From assembly GCF_031755915.1 (NCBI RefSeq), contig NC_083384.1:23763001-23827000 (forward strand): a DNA stretch of 64,000 nucleotides. Reading direction: 5' to 3'. Of the stretch, positions 11,190 through 23,190 are shown in pieces (the stretch's first letter is position 1; each line of letters opens with the position of its first letter). The notes beneath the pieces are model-generated. The model was given only the letters and a program-made list of their open reading frames with translations, did no database searches and was not told the origin of the DNA. Origin of the DNA: Ziziphus jujuba. Lineage: Eukaryota > Streptophyta > Magnoliopsida > Rosales > Rhamnaceae. A program made the translations under genes and the position numbers.

Positions 11190-11327
11190 ATGGATCGAAG
11201 AAGATTAGCTGCATTATTGATGCTTCCAAATGATAAGGCATTAGAATATTTTTGTACATGCTTTATAGTTGTCGGGTTTATGTACATGTATGTAGCAATG
11301 CGATTCGGGCAAGGAATTGACAAATAA
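11190..11327 (+). pseudogene. 45-codon ORF behind a splice acceptor (possible transposase 5' exon remnant)
   Basis: A T-rich tract ending TTTTTTTGTAG is followed after a few bases by ATG and an open frame starting MDRRRLAALLMLPNDKALEY, then a hydrophobic stretch CFIVVGFMYMYVAMRF, and TAA. An MDRRR start with a short leucine-rich segment resembles the N-termini of some plant Harbinger/ALP1-like proteins, but the match is from memory and weak. No DDE nuclease domain follows. It may equally be a short host exon or chance. Confidence 0.3.
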
Positions 11328-11659
11328 TGATTACTCACAAATAAATGATCTTTTGCAAATATAACTATATATAAGTATATAAATCAGTTTCACGTCAGGT
11401 TAATATGTAAGACTTTAAAAGTAAAGGCAATTATCATGGTCTTTAGATTTGTTGCATACCATCCAGAGAAATTTTTTATTTAAAAATACTGAATCATCCT
11501 CATCTAAGAGTCACTATAAGTATAATAGATCTTTTATGAGAAAATTCTGAATAAATTTATGTCTAGAAAAATATCAAGTAATATGTTGTTTGACTTCGCA
11601 CAACACATAACATGTTACCTTATGTTGTTTTGGATAAAAATTTATCCAGGATTTTTTAT
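11328..11659. other. Intergenic
   Basis: I see no gene here. It is ordinary AT-rich DNA leading into the TRIM array. Confidence 0.5.
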
Positions 11660-13428
11660 AAAAGAAGTCATGAACCTTGAGTGTTACAGAATAGTTTTAG
11701 AGCCTAAACTAGATCGAAAGTGTGCCAACAAAGATGTTGGGTCCTTGGTAGTGAGAATGTTGGGCACTAAGCGAGAATGAATTGTAAGACCCGTGAGCTC
11801 TAAAATATGTAAGGCAAGAAGGGGCAAGACCTATAAACAATGTTTGGGAAGGAGATAGTTAAGTGGTATATATGTGTGGGCATTTTTGAAGTTAGTATGA
11901 GGCCTTTTAAGCATACCAGTAGGGGTTGGACCAAAACAAAACTGTACTAGCTAGGTTCAAAGTAAACAACGCTATACTAATGGAGTTAGGTTTTGGCCTG
12001 AATCCGACTAAAAGTATGCAAGTGAAGATTCTGGGCTCTTACTAGCGAGGATGCTGGCCATAAAGGCAATAGATTGTAAAACTTGCGAGCTTTAAAGGAT
12101 GTAATGCAAGAAAGGGGCAAAACGAGTGAATAATCTCACATCGCTCAAGAAGAAGATGGTTAAGTAGTATATATGTATGAGCACTTCTCCCACTAAGCAT
12201 GAGCCCTTTTGGGAAAGATAATGGAGCTTAAGTAAGACAGAAGCTGTGCGGGCTAGACATAAAGCAGATAATATCATACTAGTAGAGTTGGGTCATAGAT
12301 ATAGGGAATTATAGAATATTTCGTGGATCTAGGATGTAATAGAAAATATTTAGTATGATATTGTCTATTTTCAACCAAAACAGAACCATACAAGTTGAGC
12401 CAAAAACAGCTAATATCATACTAGTGGAGTTGGCTTATGGAGCTTGAGTCTTATAGAATGGTATCAAAGCCTGAACCTGATTGAAAATGTACCAGAGAAG
12501 ATACTAGCCCATAAGGGGGTAGATTGTAAGGCCTATGAGTCTTAAAAGATGAACGGTAAGAAGGGGTAAGACCAATGAACAATCCCATATTATTGGGGAA
12601 GTAGATGGTTAAGTGTTATATAAGTATGAGCAATCCTCCCATTGAATATGAAGCTTTCATGCAAGCTAATGGGGCTTGTGTAATTGAAAAAAAAATAAAA
12701 AATAAAAATGCTGACAGGATCAAAAGCGAACAATATCATACTAGTGAAGTCAGGTCGTGGATTCAGGGTGTTCCAAAATGATGGAGCCTAGTTCTCGATC
12801 GGAAATATATCAGCGAAAATGCTAGGCTCTTGCCAACGAGGATGCTAGGTCTTAAGAGAGGATTGTAAAACCTATGAGCTTTGTAGGATGCAAGATAAGA
12901 TAGGGCAAAACTAGTGAATAATCACAGATCTTTCAAAAAGTAGATAGTTAAGTGGTATATATGTATAAGCATTTCTCCCACTAGTATAAGGCTTTTTGGG
13001 CAAGTTAATATGGCTTGGGGGAAAAACAAAATTCGATGAGTTGCACCCAAAGTGAACAATATCATACTAGTGGAGTTATATTGTGGACTCCACGGTATTA
13101 CAAAATAGTATTAGAGCCTGAACTCTATCAGAAATGTGCAAGTGAAGGCACTGGATCCTTGCCAGCAAGGATATTAGATCTTGAAAGGGATAGATTATAA
13201 GACCTGTGAGACTTGAAGGATACAAAGTAAAAGACATTAGACTAGTGAACAATCTCACATTGCTTAGAAATGAGATGGTTAAGTGGTATATATGTATGAG
13301 CACTTCTCTCATTAGTATAAGGCATTTTGCGCAAGGTAGTGGAGATTGGGCCATAAAATCATGCGAGATGAATTTAAAGTAGACAATATCATACTAATGG
13401 AACTAAGTTGTGGACAAAGGGTGTTACA
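11660..13428 (+). mobile_element. Tandem array of TRIM-like miniature LTR retrotransposons
   Basis: The same two modules alternate. The LTR-like module starts TGTAAGACC/TGTAAAACC, contains an AGATGGTTAAGTGGTATATA block, and ends GTGTTACA or close. The spacer module of about 70-95 bases starts with a decayed primer-binding site for initiator tRNA-Met (GAATGGTATCAAAGCCTG at about 12457 is the best preserved). LTR modules lie at about 11783-11993, 12075-12455 (with an insertion), 12525-12775, 12864-13102 and 13196-13428, preceded by a partial LTR end at 11660-11688. No coding capacity is present, as expected of TRIMs, which are mobilised by other elements. At least five LTRs in a head-to-tail row suggests growth by unequal recombination between LTRs. 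The last copy ends cleanly in GTGTTACA with no spacer after it. Confidence 0.8.
12457..12472 (+). promoter_or_regulatory. Primer-binding site (tRNA-iMet) in the TRIM array
   Basis: TGGTATCAAAGCC lies directly after the end of an LTR module and differs by one base from the canonical plant site TGGTATCAGAGCC. Decayed versions follow the other modules at about 11690-11704 (AGTTTTAGAGCC) and 13104-13118 (AGTATTAGAGCC). This fixes plus orientation for the array. Confidence 0.8.
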
Positions 13429-13512
13429 AAAATTATATATATAGCAAGCCTTTGATCATAACCAACATCTCCCAAAATGTTACTAGAGAACCATCGGTCA
13501 TGCAACATGTTG

Positions 13513-14290
13513 TGTAACAACCTATTCTGAGAAAATACTCGAAATTTGAAATTTTGAATAAATTAATAGTATTGACCAAGTTTGATCAAAATGGATTTTT
13601 AAATGAGATCAAGTTTGACTTTTAGTGAGAGTTGGAATTTTTGCTTTAACTCTTATGCAATTACGTAGAGCTCATTGACATGAATTCTTAGACTAGTAGC
13701 ATGCTAAATTCCGAGTTACGGTTAAAAAGTTATAGTTTTGGGAAGCTTTAAATCTTAGTATTATATCACTGTCCAAAGCAATGCCAAATTTTCATTTGAT
13801 AGTAACTCAGGCCCTACATAAATGTTTGAGAGTGTGTCAAACAGTGAGTAAAATCTAAAATGCCAGTTTTGTCTCCAAAACCTGAGAGAGCTCTCCTAAG
13901 ACCTAAGGATTCGAGTTAGGTCAACCCAAAACCCTTTTCTCAACTACTAGGTTATTATCGTTTTCTCAATTTTTAGCCACCAGTGAGCTACACGCAGGCT
14001 GGCCATCATTTGGTAACCAAGCCTTGAAGTTTTTAGGCCGATCCATCACCGGACTCATCGAGATCGGGTCGGAGAAGCCGACAGCGGTAGTCCAATGTCG
14101 CTAGAGTTTATGGATTTTCCATCCATTCCAGGACAACCCATACACCTTTCCCCCAACATTTGGACACCCTAAATCTATTTTCGTCCTTTATTTGTCAAGA
14201 TTCTTTACCGTTTGAGAGATCTATCAATAAGAAGTTTGGCCTAATCTTTCAACGAATTTTCTAGCCACCAATGACATAGCAGAATTTTTT
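13513..14290 (+). mobile_element. Truncated LTR, chromovirus type, plus strand
   Basis: TGTAACAACC at 13513 is a typical chromovirus LTR start. The following about 780 bases (Tyr-free low-coding sequence with GATCGGGTCGGAGAAGCC at about 14061) resemble LTR leader DNA, not a gene. It ends at a T run near 14285, beyond which the sequence is ordinary AT-rich DNA. No matching 3' end, primer site or internal region was seen. The orientation is opposite to the minus-strand chromoviruses further on. Confidence 0.5.
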
Positions 14291-15299
14291 TTTTTTTTAA
14301 ATTTTGTCCATTTAATTATTTAGTATTTATATTTTTAAATAGATTAATTATTATTATCTTACTAATATTAATATTTTTATCATGTATATTAAAAATGCTT
14401 GATTTTAAAATTTTAATATATATTTGATATCCGCTTTTTTGATCCCATATTTTTCAATTTATGACATGTATGTACCAAATATATAACCTTACCCTTTGCT
14501 TATTTTTGGCCAAATTTGTATCCATATTTTTAAATAAGTAAAACAATTTGTACAAATATGTACCGTATATATACGTACATATATTTTTCTCATTCCATAT
14601 TTAACTAAGTGACATTTAAAAACAATAAAAATCTAATTAGTTGTGACAGTTTTTAGCATTTGTCACTCCACCAAATTTACTAATATAATTTAAGAGATAG
14701 TTATCAAAAAATCGATTTTTTGATATGTATTCACACTTTTTTTTTTAATAGAAATTTTTTTCATTAAATTAAAGATAAATCCTTCCTTTGATGCTGGAGG
14801 AATACTTCTCGTAAAAATCAATAGATAAAGATATATGTTTTTGAAGATGGCACTCCTCATTTTTTCTCATAATTATGCCTAATTAAATCGTTAAATTGGA
14901 ACAAATATATCAAGCGCTAATTAAATTAATGAATTGGAACGAATACACTAAGTTATCTACTTTTTGAGGCTTTTCAATGAATAATTTTAGATCATTATTA
15001 TATTTAATATAGATTATTCGATTAAAACTTTAGACACACACACACACACACAAATATATATATATATATATAACAATTAAATTATTATTGAGTCAATTTG
15101 ATGATTTTATTATCAGGGCTTTCTTTTTTAGTTCTTAAATTATTTTAAAAAAATATTTGTTTTTTCTAAATAAGGATTCAATATGTTATAAAATCCAAGT
15201 TAAATAATTTATTAGTTTTTAAATTTTAATTTTGAAACGATCCAATGGTTTATAATGGATGACCTAATAATAAAACTATCCGATTAACCTTGAGGCTTA

Positions 15300-15337
<38 letters not shown>

Positions 15338-15554
15338 GTATATATATACATGCATACTTATAATAAGATGAATAACTAAGGCTTATAAACTCATGTATAT
15401 ATGCTATTTCTAGCCTTTAATTTTAATCCACAATCTTGACATGATAAGATTATAGTGAAGAGCTATAAAATTTTAAAAACAAAAAAATTATAAATTACAC
15501 TTCCAAAGCAACTAGACAAAATCTCATCCTTATTAAATGAATTAAATGCCCTTT
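14291..15554. other. Intergenic, AT-rich with microsatellites
   Basis: No gene is supported. (CA)n at about 15033-15052 runs into (TA)n to about 15072, and (CT)n(TA)n lies at about 15301-15350. Confidence 0.6.
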
Positions 15555-15992
15555 TGAAATTTCAAACTTCTATCTATACTTTTTGCTTCTCAGTCCTTCT
15601 GTCTTGAATCAGATTCTCCACGCAAATCCCAACATGTACACCAATGTCTTACACATCAAATGATGTGTAACATCTACAGGAATCAATGTTCCCTTTATCC
15701 AAAAAACAGCCAAACAGATGATGAGGGGAATCAATATTCATATAATTTTTGGCCAAAAATTTGAACCCTTCAAAGGCACAGTAAGAAAGCTCAATGTGCT
15801 TGTTCATTCTTCCTCTTGCAATTAGAGCTTGATCAAGTTTTTCCACATAATTAGTGGTCAACATGACTAATCTTTCAGTCCACTTTCAGACCAAATCCCA
15901 TAAATGAAATTCAATAAGCCAGAAAGCGTAAACTTGCTATTCTTGTATGCATCCTTGTCTCCTTTAATCCGATTGTCCTTTCTTTATTTGAA
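15555..15992 (-). pseudogene. Fragment of a BCS1/AATP1-like AAA-ATPase
   Basis: The minus strand reads SKFTLSGLLNFIYGIWSESG (about 15870-15935), then after a frameshift LTTNYVEKLDQALIARGRMN followed by KHIELSYCAFEGFKFLAKNYM (15649-15864). These match the Walker B-downstream region of plant mitochondrial AATP1/BCS1-like ATPases: SGLLNFIDG, the sensor motif TTNxxxxLDxALxRxGR and the HIxxxYC segment. A possible continuation CVENLIQ is in another frame near 15600. Walker A and B and the N-terminal domain are absent. The frameshift, internal stops and missing flanks show a dead fragment, perhaps a processed or captured copy, since no intron is seen. Confidence 0.85.
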
Positions 15993-16414
15993 TCGTATAG
16001 AGTAAAAAATATAAAGAGAAAAAAGAAGGGTGTTTTGGATAATTAAAATAAATAGAACCGTATATGGTTTAAATAAAATTGAAAAAAAAAATTCATTTAT
16101 ATTTATCTTATAAGTTAAATTTTTAAATATTTCAATTCAATTAAACAATTTAAAAAATTCTAACAATTAAATAAGAAATTTTAATATAATATTATTGAAT
16201 CAACTTCATAAAAAAGATTAACTTATCTTACGTCAACATGATCTTTATCTACCATAATCCACAGCATGTTTGGGTCACCGAATACCGTATCTATATTATT
16301 GTTATCAAAAAAAATATTATTGTTTAAGTCCTATCCTAGTACATATCTAAATTTTTTAGGTAGAATTAGCTAGCCAGGTTAATGACTTAGATAGTGACTT
16401 ATAATTAGACCTTT

Positions 16415-16470
16415 GGTTCAAGACAAAGGCATTTGTCAAGGTGGTTCAAGACAAAGGCATTTGTCAAGGA
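16415..16470 (+). repeat. 28-base tandem duplication
   Basis: GGTTCAAGACAAAGGCATTT (plus GTCAAGGT) is present twice in direct succession, at 16415 and 16443, with perfect or near-perfect identity, so it is recent. Confidence 0.9.
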
Positions 16471-17618
16471 AGGACTAATGACTTCATGATATTAAGAAAT
16501 TAACTTGGAAACTATACACATTTAATTATTTTTTTATTTTTATTTGTTTGACGAGGTGTACATGCATAATTCTTGGTAATGATGACGTATGTACTATCTA
16601 GTTGATTTCACCCAGTGTGTGTTTACGAGAACTTACTGTCAAATTAAGTAATATCCTGATGTCAAATGATATGACTTTGCTTCCTCAACCAACAAGTTAA
16701 GACTGGCTAACATGTTTTTTCTTAATGTAATTTAAATAACTATAACTAATAAATAATCCAATTCGCTAGACAAAGCAGCTGAACATTGTAATCATTGTAT
16801 AGAAAATTTAAAATTTATGACACATTCGGCATGCTGAGTATTTTTTATAAAATATGAGTAACTATCTATTCATATAAATAAAAAAAAATAGATAATAATT
16901 ATTTCTATTTATATGCTTGATAATAATATTGAATTAAAACCAAGTATCTATGTAAATATATTTACTTTTAAAAAATGTTCAAATTTGATAAAATTTGATT
17001 AAAAGTTAATTATATATTCATTTAGCATCTTTTATATTTGATCTAAATTTTAATTTTTTCAAACATGGAAAGAATATTTTTTAAGTATATCTATATTAAA
17101 ACATAGAAAGACTTTTTTGAAGGAAGAGCACATTCCATATACATAATGATTATTTCTAATAACATAGGAATGACTATTCATATTAATAACAAAAATAGAT
17201 AAATAATTGTTATTATTATTTATATGTTGGTAACAATATTGAATTAGTATTAGATTTAGTCTTTTAATATTGAGAAGTTATATTTACAATTTTAAAAGAG
17301 TTTTATACAGTATTATTTTTTATATTAAATAGATAAGAAAATATAGAATAATTTTATACGATATTTTTAATATCTAAAGTATTTACAATTTATAGAGTTT
17401 TAACTAAGCAAAAAAAATACGTATTTTTTTTCTTACAAATCATTTATAAATCAAACACCACTCTATGAAAATTCTTCACAATCCTTTTAGAGAAAACTGA
17501 TTGTCATAGAAATTCTACTTTTTTTTTGTTTTTTTTTTTTTTTTAGTTAGAATACTTTTGGGTAGCAGAAAGATGTATTATTGGAATGCTCAATTTCAAA
17601 ATTATGAACCTTTTTAAA

Positions 17619-17824
17619 GATATTCGGTCTTGTATGTCTGAATACATTTGAGATATTTAGTCACATACTTTTAAATATATTTAAAATTTTCATATCTGAA
17701 CATATTCAATCGCACACTATTGATATTCGGTCTTATATGTCTGAATACATTTAAGATATTTAGTCACATACTTTTAAATATATTTGAAATTTTCATATCT
17801 GAACATATTCAATCGCACACTATT
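17619..17824 (+). repeat. 103-base tandem duplication within a TATTTGA-type degenerate repeat
   Basis: The unit starting GATATTCGGTCTTGTATGTC at 17619 recurs at 17722 with only a few differences. Both contain TGAATACATTT, TTTAGTCACATACTTTTAAA and CATATTCAATCGCACACTAT. Beyond 17824, shorter degenerate echoes (TGTTCAGTTACATA, TGTTTAATCACATA) continue to about 17970, so an older short-period repeat of about 35 bases underlies the region. Confidence 0.9.
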
Positions 17825-20009
17825 GAATATATTTGTGATGTTCAGTTACATATTTCTTAACATATCTGAGATATTTATATCTAAAAATGTTCGAATGCAT
17901 CTTTCTAAATATATTTAAAATGTTTAATCACATATTTTTGAAGACATTTGAAATGTTTAATTTTATACTTCTAAACAAAAATATGTTTAACTAATAAATA
18001 TTCTTAATAGTAATTTTAAATGGGTCAAAGTTGAAATTTATAGCAGGACTTTATAGAGTTCATTTGGTAGTACAACTAGAACTTCTTTTTAATATCTTTT
18101 TCCAAAAATTTTTAAATTTGGTAAAAATTTAATTAAATTATTTTTATTTATGTATTTTTGCTGTATGATAATTCATTTAAATCAAAATTTATTAAAATAT
18201 GGTAAATATTTTTTTCAAACTTATCCTATTAGGGTATGAGAATAACAATTCTAAGATTTTCTTAAGCAATAGTTATTCTTTCAAAGAATGTACCAAATGT
18301 AGGAAAAATTAAACTTATGGAATAGTTACTTTATTCTTATATCTATTTCTCAAACCCAAACGTGCATGAATTATTTGTTTAAATGAAAGCATATTTATTT
18401 CTATGAAATATCTATTTTTAAATTCAAAAACCTATCAAATGTGGGAAATGTTAATCTTAGGAATACTTATTTTATTTTTGCATTTATTTTGCAAACCAAA
18501 CTTACCCTTAAAGTGTTACTTATTATTTTGGCATTCTTAATCTTTCTTTCTAAGATGTTGATTAGTTTATACTATATCTATTTTAGCAAAATCAATTTGA
18601 ACCAATTACTTATTGGTTTGATAATTTTCAATTAAATTCAAACTGACAAAACCGGTCTCAAGAATCCCTTCAAAAATTCCAAGTGGCTCTACATAGATAA
18701 AGTCTTATTGAATAGTCCTATAGAATATCTGGCCAAATCTCCCTTAAAATGTGAATAAGATAAAAGCTTTTGCAACTAAAACACACTCTAAATATATCAA
18801 CAACAGCAACCCAACCTTCGAACTACATTCTATCAATTAACATTGACCATCAATCCACAACCATAATACAACTATAATACTACCATTGACCAAATATTAG
18901 TACATTTATGATTAATGCATGTTTAAGCAAATTATGAGATTTAATAGAGTTTAAATCAATATAAGAGGAACAAAAAATAGAAATGAGATAAAATAAATAA
19001 TCACAAGAGATGTGATGCATGATAAAGAGCTGCCAGCTAACAATCAAACCTAAGGGAACAGATTAAAACAATAAAAAGTGAGATAATGATATCTCATTGA
19101 TGGATTATTTAATATAAGAAAATACATATTTAACTTTTGAAATTCTTTATCTTAAAACATAACACTTTCATTCTTTGAAAGGTTTTCTATTTTGAAAATT
19201 CTTTAACAAAAATCATATTCATAACTCCAAAAGTTTTATTGAATAGACTTTGATATTCGATGGATAAATCAAAATTTAACTATTAAATATAACTAATTAA
19301 ATAAATCAAAACAAATCTTCTTCAGAGCATCAAAACCAAGTGCAAAATCATATGATTATCATATTAAAAAAAACTAACCGTACAGCATAGTTAAACTATT
19401 CAAATAAATTACTCAAAACATAATTAATTTCATAAATAAATAATCATTGTAAATATCAAATCCATGTACTGCATAGTATATTAATCCATTTATACCCAAT
19501 ATCACCAATAAACTATATGATCAATATGTATATATATATTCCACGAGTTAAATTATTAGTTTCATCAACCCTTCCATATAAACCAACATTTTTCGGCTTC
19601 ATTTTCTCAAAACCAAGGATTTTCATTTCATAAAACCAAGTTAATAACATTTGAACTATATTATCAATTCACAATTCCACTATAAGCATATCTATAAGGA
19701 CCCATCTAGGACTTCTATTAAGAGTTGAACATGTCCCAAAAATTACCTGTATAAAAACACATTTATACATAGTACCACCTTATCTCTCTCTCCTTACTAC
19801 AGATAATTTTACAATTGGAAGTATTTAAATAAAAATATAAGAACATATATAGTAGAAATAATTTAATAACAAGAGATGCCTTTAAATATTCATGTCTGTG
19901 CACACCGCTCACTTAGTACAATTTTATATCTCTATACCTCTTTATAAATATACCAAATGCATAAATATGAAAAGAAGGGTAACGAAACAACAACAACAAC
20001 CACAATAAC

Positions 20010-20660
20010 AATAATAATGATTATTATATTAATGATAATAATAATAATATTAATATTAGTACAACTAGCTCGAGGGCTGCCCTATAAGCTATAACCATAC
20101 TTGCCCCGAGAGTTACCATTCCTATTAGAAGGCTACCACTTGCTCAAGGGCTATTATATTTGTCTGATGGCTATTACTCGTACCAGTAAACTGTGATATT
20201 TGCCCCAAGGCTACCGTATAATAATAATAATACTAATAATAATAATCATAATAATAATAATAATAATAAATGATAATAATAACAATAAAAAAATGATGAT
20301 AATAATAATAATAACGAATAAATAATACTAATAATAAATAATAATAATAATAATAATAACAACAACAATATTAATAACAATGGTAATAATTGACAACAAT
20401 TTTAAATGTTAAATACCGATAATAAAATTAGTAACAACAACAACAATAATGATAAAAAATTATAATAATAAATAATGGAAATAACAATATAAATAATCAT
20501 AATAAATAATATTAATAAATACAATGACAATAATAATAGCAATAACAATATTGATGAGTCATTAATGACAAATAATGATAATTCCATAACTATTAATGAT
20601 CTTAATAATAATAATAATAATAGGAATAATAACAACAAATAAGGGTAATTATAGAAAATA
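20010..20660 (+). repeat. ATA/AAT/CAA-type simple repeat expansion inside LTR-B copy 2
   Basis: About 650 bases of mixed AATAAT, AACAAC and GATAAT triplets, interrupted at 20060-20215 by unique LTR sequence with repeated GGCTACCAC/GGCTATTA phrases. The intact LTR-B has only a short ATAATAATAA tract at the equivalent place (about 28170-28195), so this is a copy-specific expansion. The 88-codon Leu/Ile-rich minus ORF here is an artefact of the triplets. Confidence 0.85.
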
Positions 20661-21029
20661 GAAATCATGAATAGATAAAATAAAATAAAGTAAAATCAAA
20701 ATTTAAAATTATAAATATGTTATAAAATATGCACACTTGTAACGGAGACATACATAATACTATATAGCATGCTAATATGCAATCCCTTGATATCAGCTGT
20801 CGCCGATACCTCACTACCAATATAGTCCGGGGTGGTTGCCTATAAAGGCCGTCCAATCCCCTGGACTAGTAGGCAATAAAGTCACGAGCTAAGATACTCA
20901 TGGATCGCATTGGATCGTTGTCCCCGTACAATGTGGTACATATAAACATAACATAGTACATATATATATATATATATTCGTATATATATATATATATATA
21001 TGAAAAAAAAAATACTTAATATACTATAC

Positions 21030-21600
21030 TATATACCAATGGTACTAGACAGTGTCCGACATCATAAGTACTACCTGACGGGGAGGTTAAAGAGAGAACC
21101 TGCAAACGGTTGTCCTGGTGTTCCAACGGCGTCGATGCTATCAACAATCATCTTGACTATGGAGGAGGGCGGCTGAAGCTTACTGTATAATACTTGCCAA
21201 CTTTTAGGTTCATGGCTCCCATTGGAAGATCCTATATACCTATGCATTAACAACAGATGCAATACAGAACAATAGTACGGAGTGATGCATCTAAAACCAT
21301 ACCAACCTAATGCACCACACTATATACCAGTGGTGCTAGGCGATACCCAGCATCCCGACTACCACTTTGATGGGGAGGTTAAAGAGAGAATCTGCAACAG
21401 TCGCCTTAGCATCCTAAATTGTCCGATGTTATCAACAGTTATCCTGATTATAAAGGGGAATGGCTGATGCTCACCAATACATTATACCTGCCTACCTTTA
21501 GGTCCATGGCATCCCATAGGAAAACCATACAAACTTGCATGCTAATTAAAAATACATTACAAAATACTAGTAATGTATGGTGCATCTAAAACCAATAAAA
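21030..21600 (+). repeat. Tandem duplication, period about 291 bases, inside LTR-B copy 2
   Basis: The block TATATACCA...GGGGAGGTTAAAGAGAGA...GGTCATGGC-like...ATGGTGCATCTAAAACCA occurs at about 21030-21320 and again at 21321-21600. The intact LTR-B has it once (about 28450-28745). The two units differ at many positions, so the duplication is old. It is non-coding. Confidence 0.85.
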
Positions 21601-23190
21601 TCATAATCGAATAAATACCATCTAGTTCAATACATCCTTTTTAAACCGGGAAGATTTCATATTTCTTTTTAAACCATCATCATCATAAATCCATCAATTT
21701 CAATATTTCAATTTTTATCACCATAAAACCAAATCTATGAATAAATAATAATTAAATGCATAAATATATTTTTGATCATAGTAATTTGATATAAATATTT
21801 TCTCAAACCTTCAAAATCAATTATACAAAACAATTTAATTAAAATCACATAAAATTTTATATATAATTAAATACATAAGAATACATTTTATTATGCATCA
21901 TAACCTCAACAATAAAATTAAGAATACTTCAACAACAATTTAAAACTATAGTTTCCTCAATTTTGAAGATATAAATTCTATGCCATACATATTTAATTCA
22001 ACATACATTTGGCATCATAAATTTAAATAACAATTTTATTTAAATATTAAACACATACATTTTTCATAAATTCCAATAACACAATATTTATATTTAAATA
22101 GATCAACATAACATATATCAATAGTGTACACCCAGACTTATACACACACACATTCACATATATATATGTACATAAACAGGTATATACATACAATCTAACT
22201 CAAATTTTCACATTTAATATAATAATTTACTAAAAATGGCATGTTTTTAAATAAACCACCATAATTCACAAACAAGGTAACCATGGAAATCTAAAAGGAC
22301 AAGGAACACGAAACTAGCCTACGTTGAGCTCAAAGCCACCGGGATTTGTTTGAAAATGGCCACAAAGTTTTGGCCAAACTTCCCCTCAATGTATCTCACA
22401 AATTACTTGGAATTTGAATGAATGAATGTCATTTTTGAGATTAGGAGGTCCAAAATAGGGGAGATAGGTATGAAATCGGGCTGGGTCGGCCGGAGAATGG
22501 CGAAATCATCAGAAAAAGTATTTCAGTCGCAGCTAGCATCGTTGGCCCGATCTCAGCTTGTCGTAGGCTGGTCCAAATTTGGTGGCCGAGCTAGTCGGTG
22601 ACTGGGCTATGCCAGTGGTTGGCGCGTGTAGCTCATAGGTGGTCGAAAATTCATCAATTCCAACTAATCCATAGGGGGTGAGAGAGAAAGGAGAGAGACA
22701 GTGTTTTCGGGTGAGGTGAGAGAAGGGGAAAGGAAAGAAGAAGAAAAAATGGGAGGGGGTCCATGTGGCACTCAGGGGTGACACATGGCACCTTTTGAAC
22801 ATCTTTCAAAATTCCTCCACATGTTTATAATTCTGTCTAAAAATGTTAGTACCAACTTTAAAGACCCATATCTTTTCAAATATAAGCCCAAATTAAGTGT
22901 GCTGCCAGTCTATGAATTCGTAGTAATGAACACTATCATCTTGCACATGAGTCAACGTCCAAATCCATATAAAGAAAAAGTAAACTCCAAAGCTCATTAA
23001 TCAAATTGGATTGCATTTTGTTTTGACCATAACTTTCTAATCTTAGCTTCGATTTTAGTATACTACTAGCCTACAAACTCGTGTCTATGAGTACTTTGCC
23101 ATGGTACCTCAATCAACATGAAATTCCACTCACAATAAAAAGTCAACTGTGGTAGCCACTTGGTTAATCCCGATAAACCTTGGTCAAAAA

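Larger units (their letters stand above)
15993..19692. other. Intergenic, AT-rich
   Basis: No gene is supported in this 3.7 kb. It holds two small tandem duplications (listed separately), poly-T at about 17518-17544 and recurrent AATATTTT-rich sequence. The ORF at 18441-18635 is a hydrophobic, AT-driven frame without features. Confidence 0.6.
19693..23190 (-). mobile_element. Decayed LTR-B (chromovirus long LTR), copy 2
   Basis: Its plus-strand left end TATAAGGACCC matches the TGTCAGGACCC end of the intact LTR-B at 27624-30458. The same order of blocks follows: an early ACATTTATACA block, an ATA-rich block, one or two copies of a block with GGGGAGGTTAAAGAGAGA, a GGTGAG/GAGAGAGA block near 22680, CACATGGCACC near 22780, and AAAAAGTCAAC near 23137. 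By analogy with the family it is on the minus strand. It is longer than the intact copy because of an internal duplication and an expanded ATA tract. It stops at a MITE at 23191, and no GTGTTACA end is found. CpG-rich parts of the intact copy are AT-rich here, indicating age. Confidence 0.75.

Noticed and set aside
11660..13428. CRISPR-like array
   Set aside because: Regular repeats with spacers, but the repeats are about 240 bases with LTR ends and primer sites, and the genome is a plant.
20402..20668. 88-codon Leu/Ile-rich minus ORF
   Set aside because: It is the translation of AAT/AAC triplet repeats.
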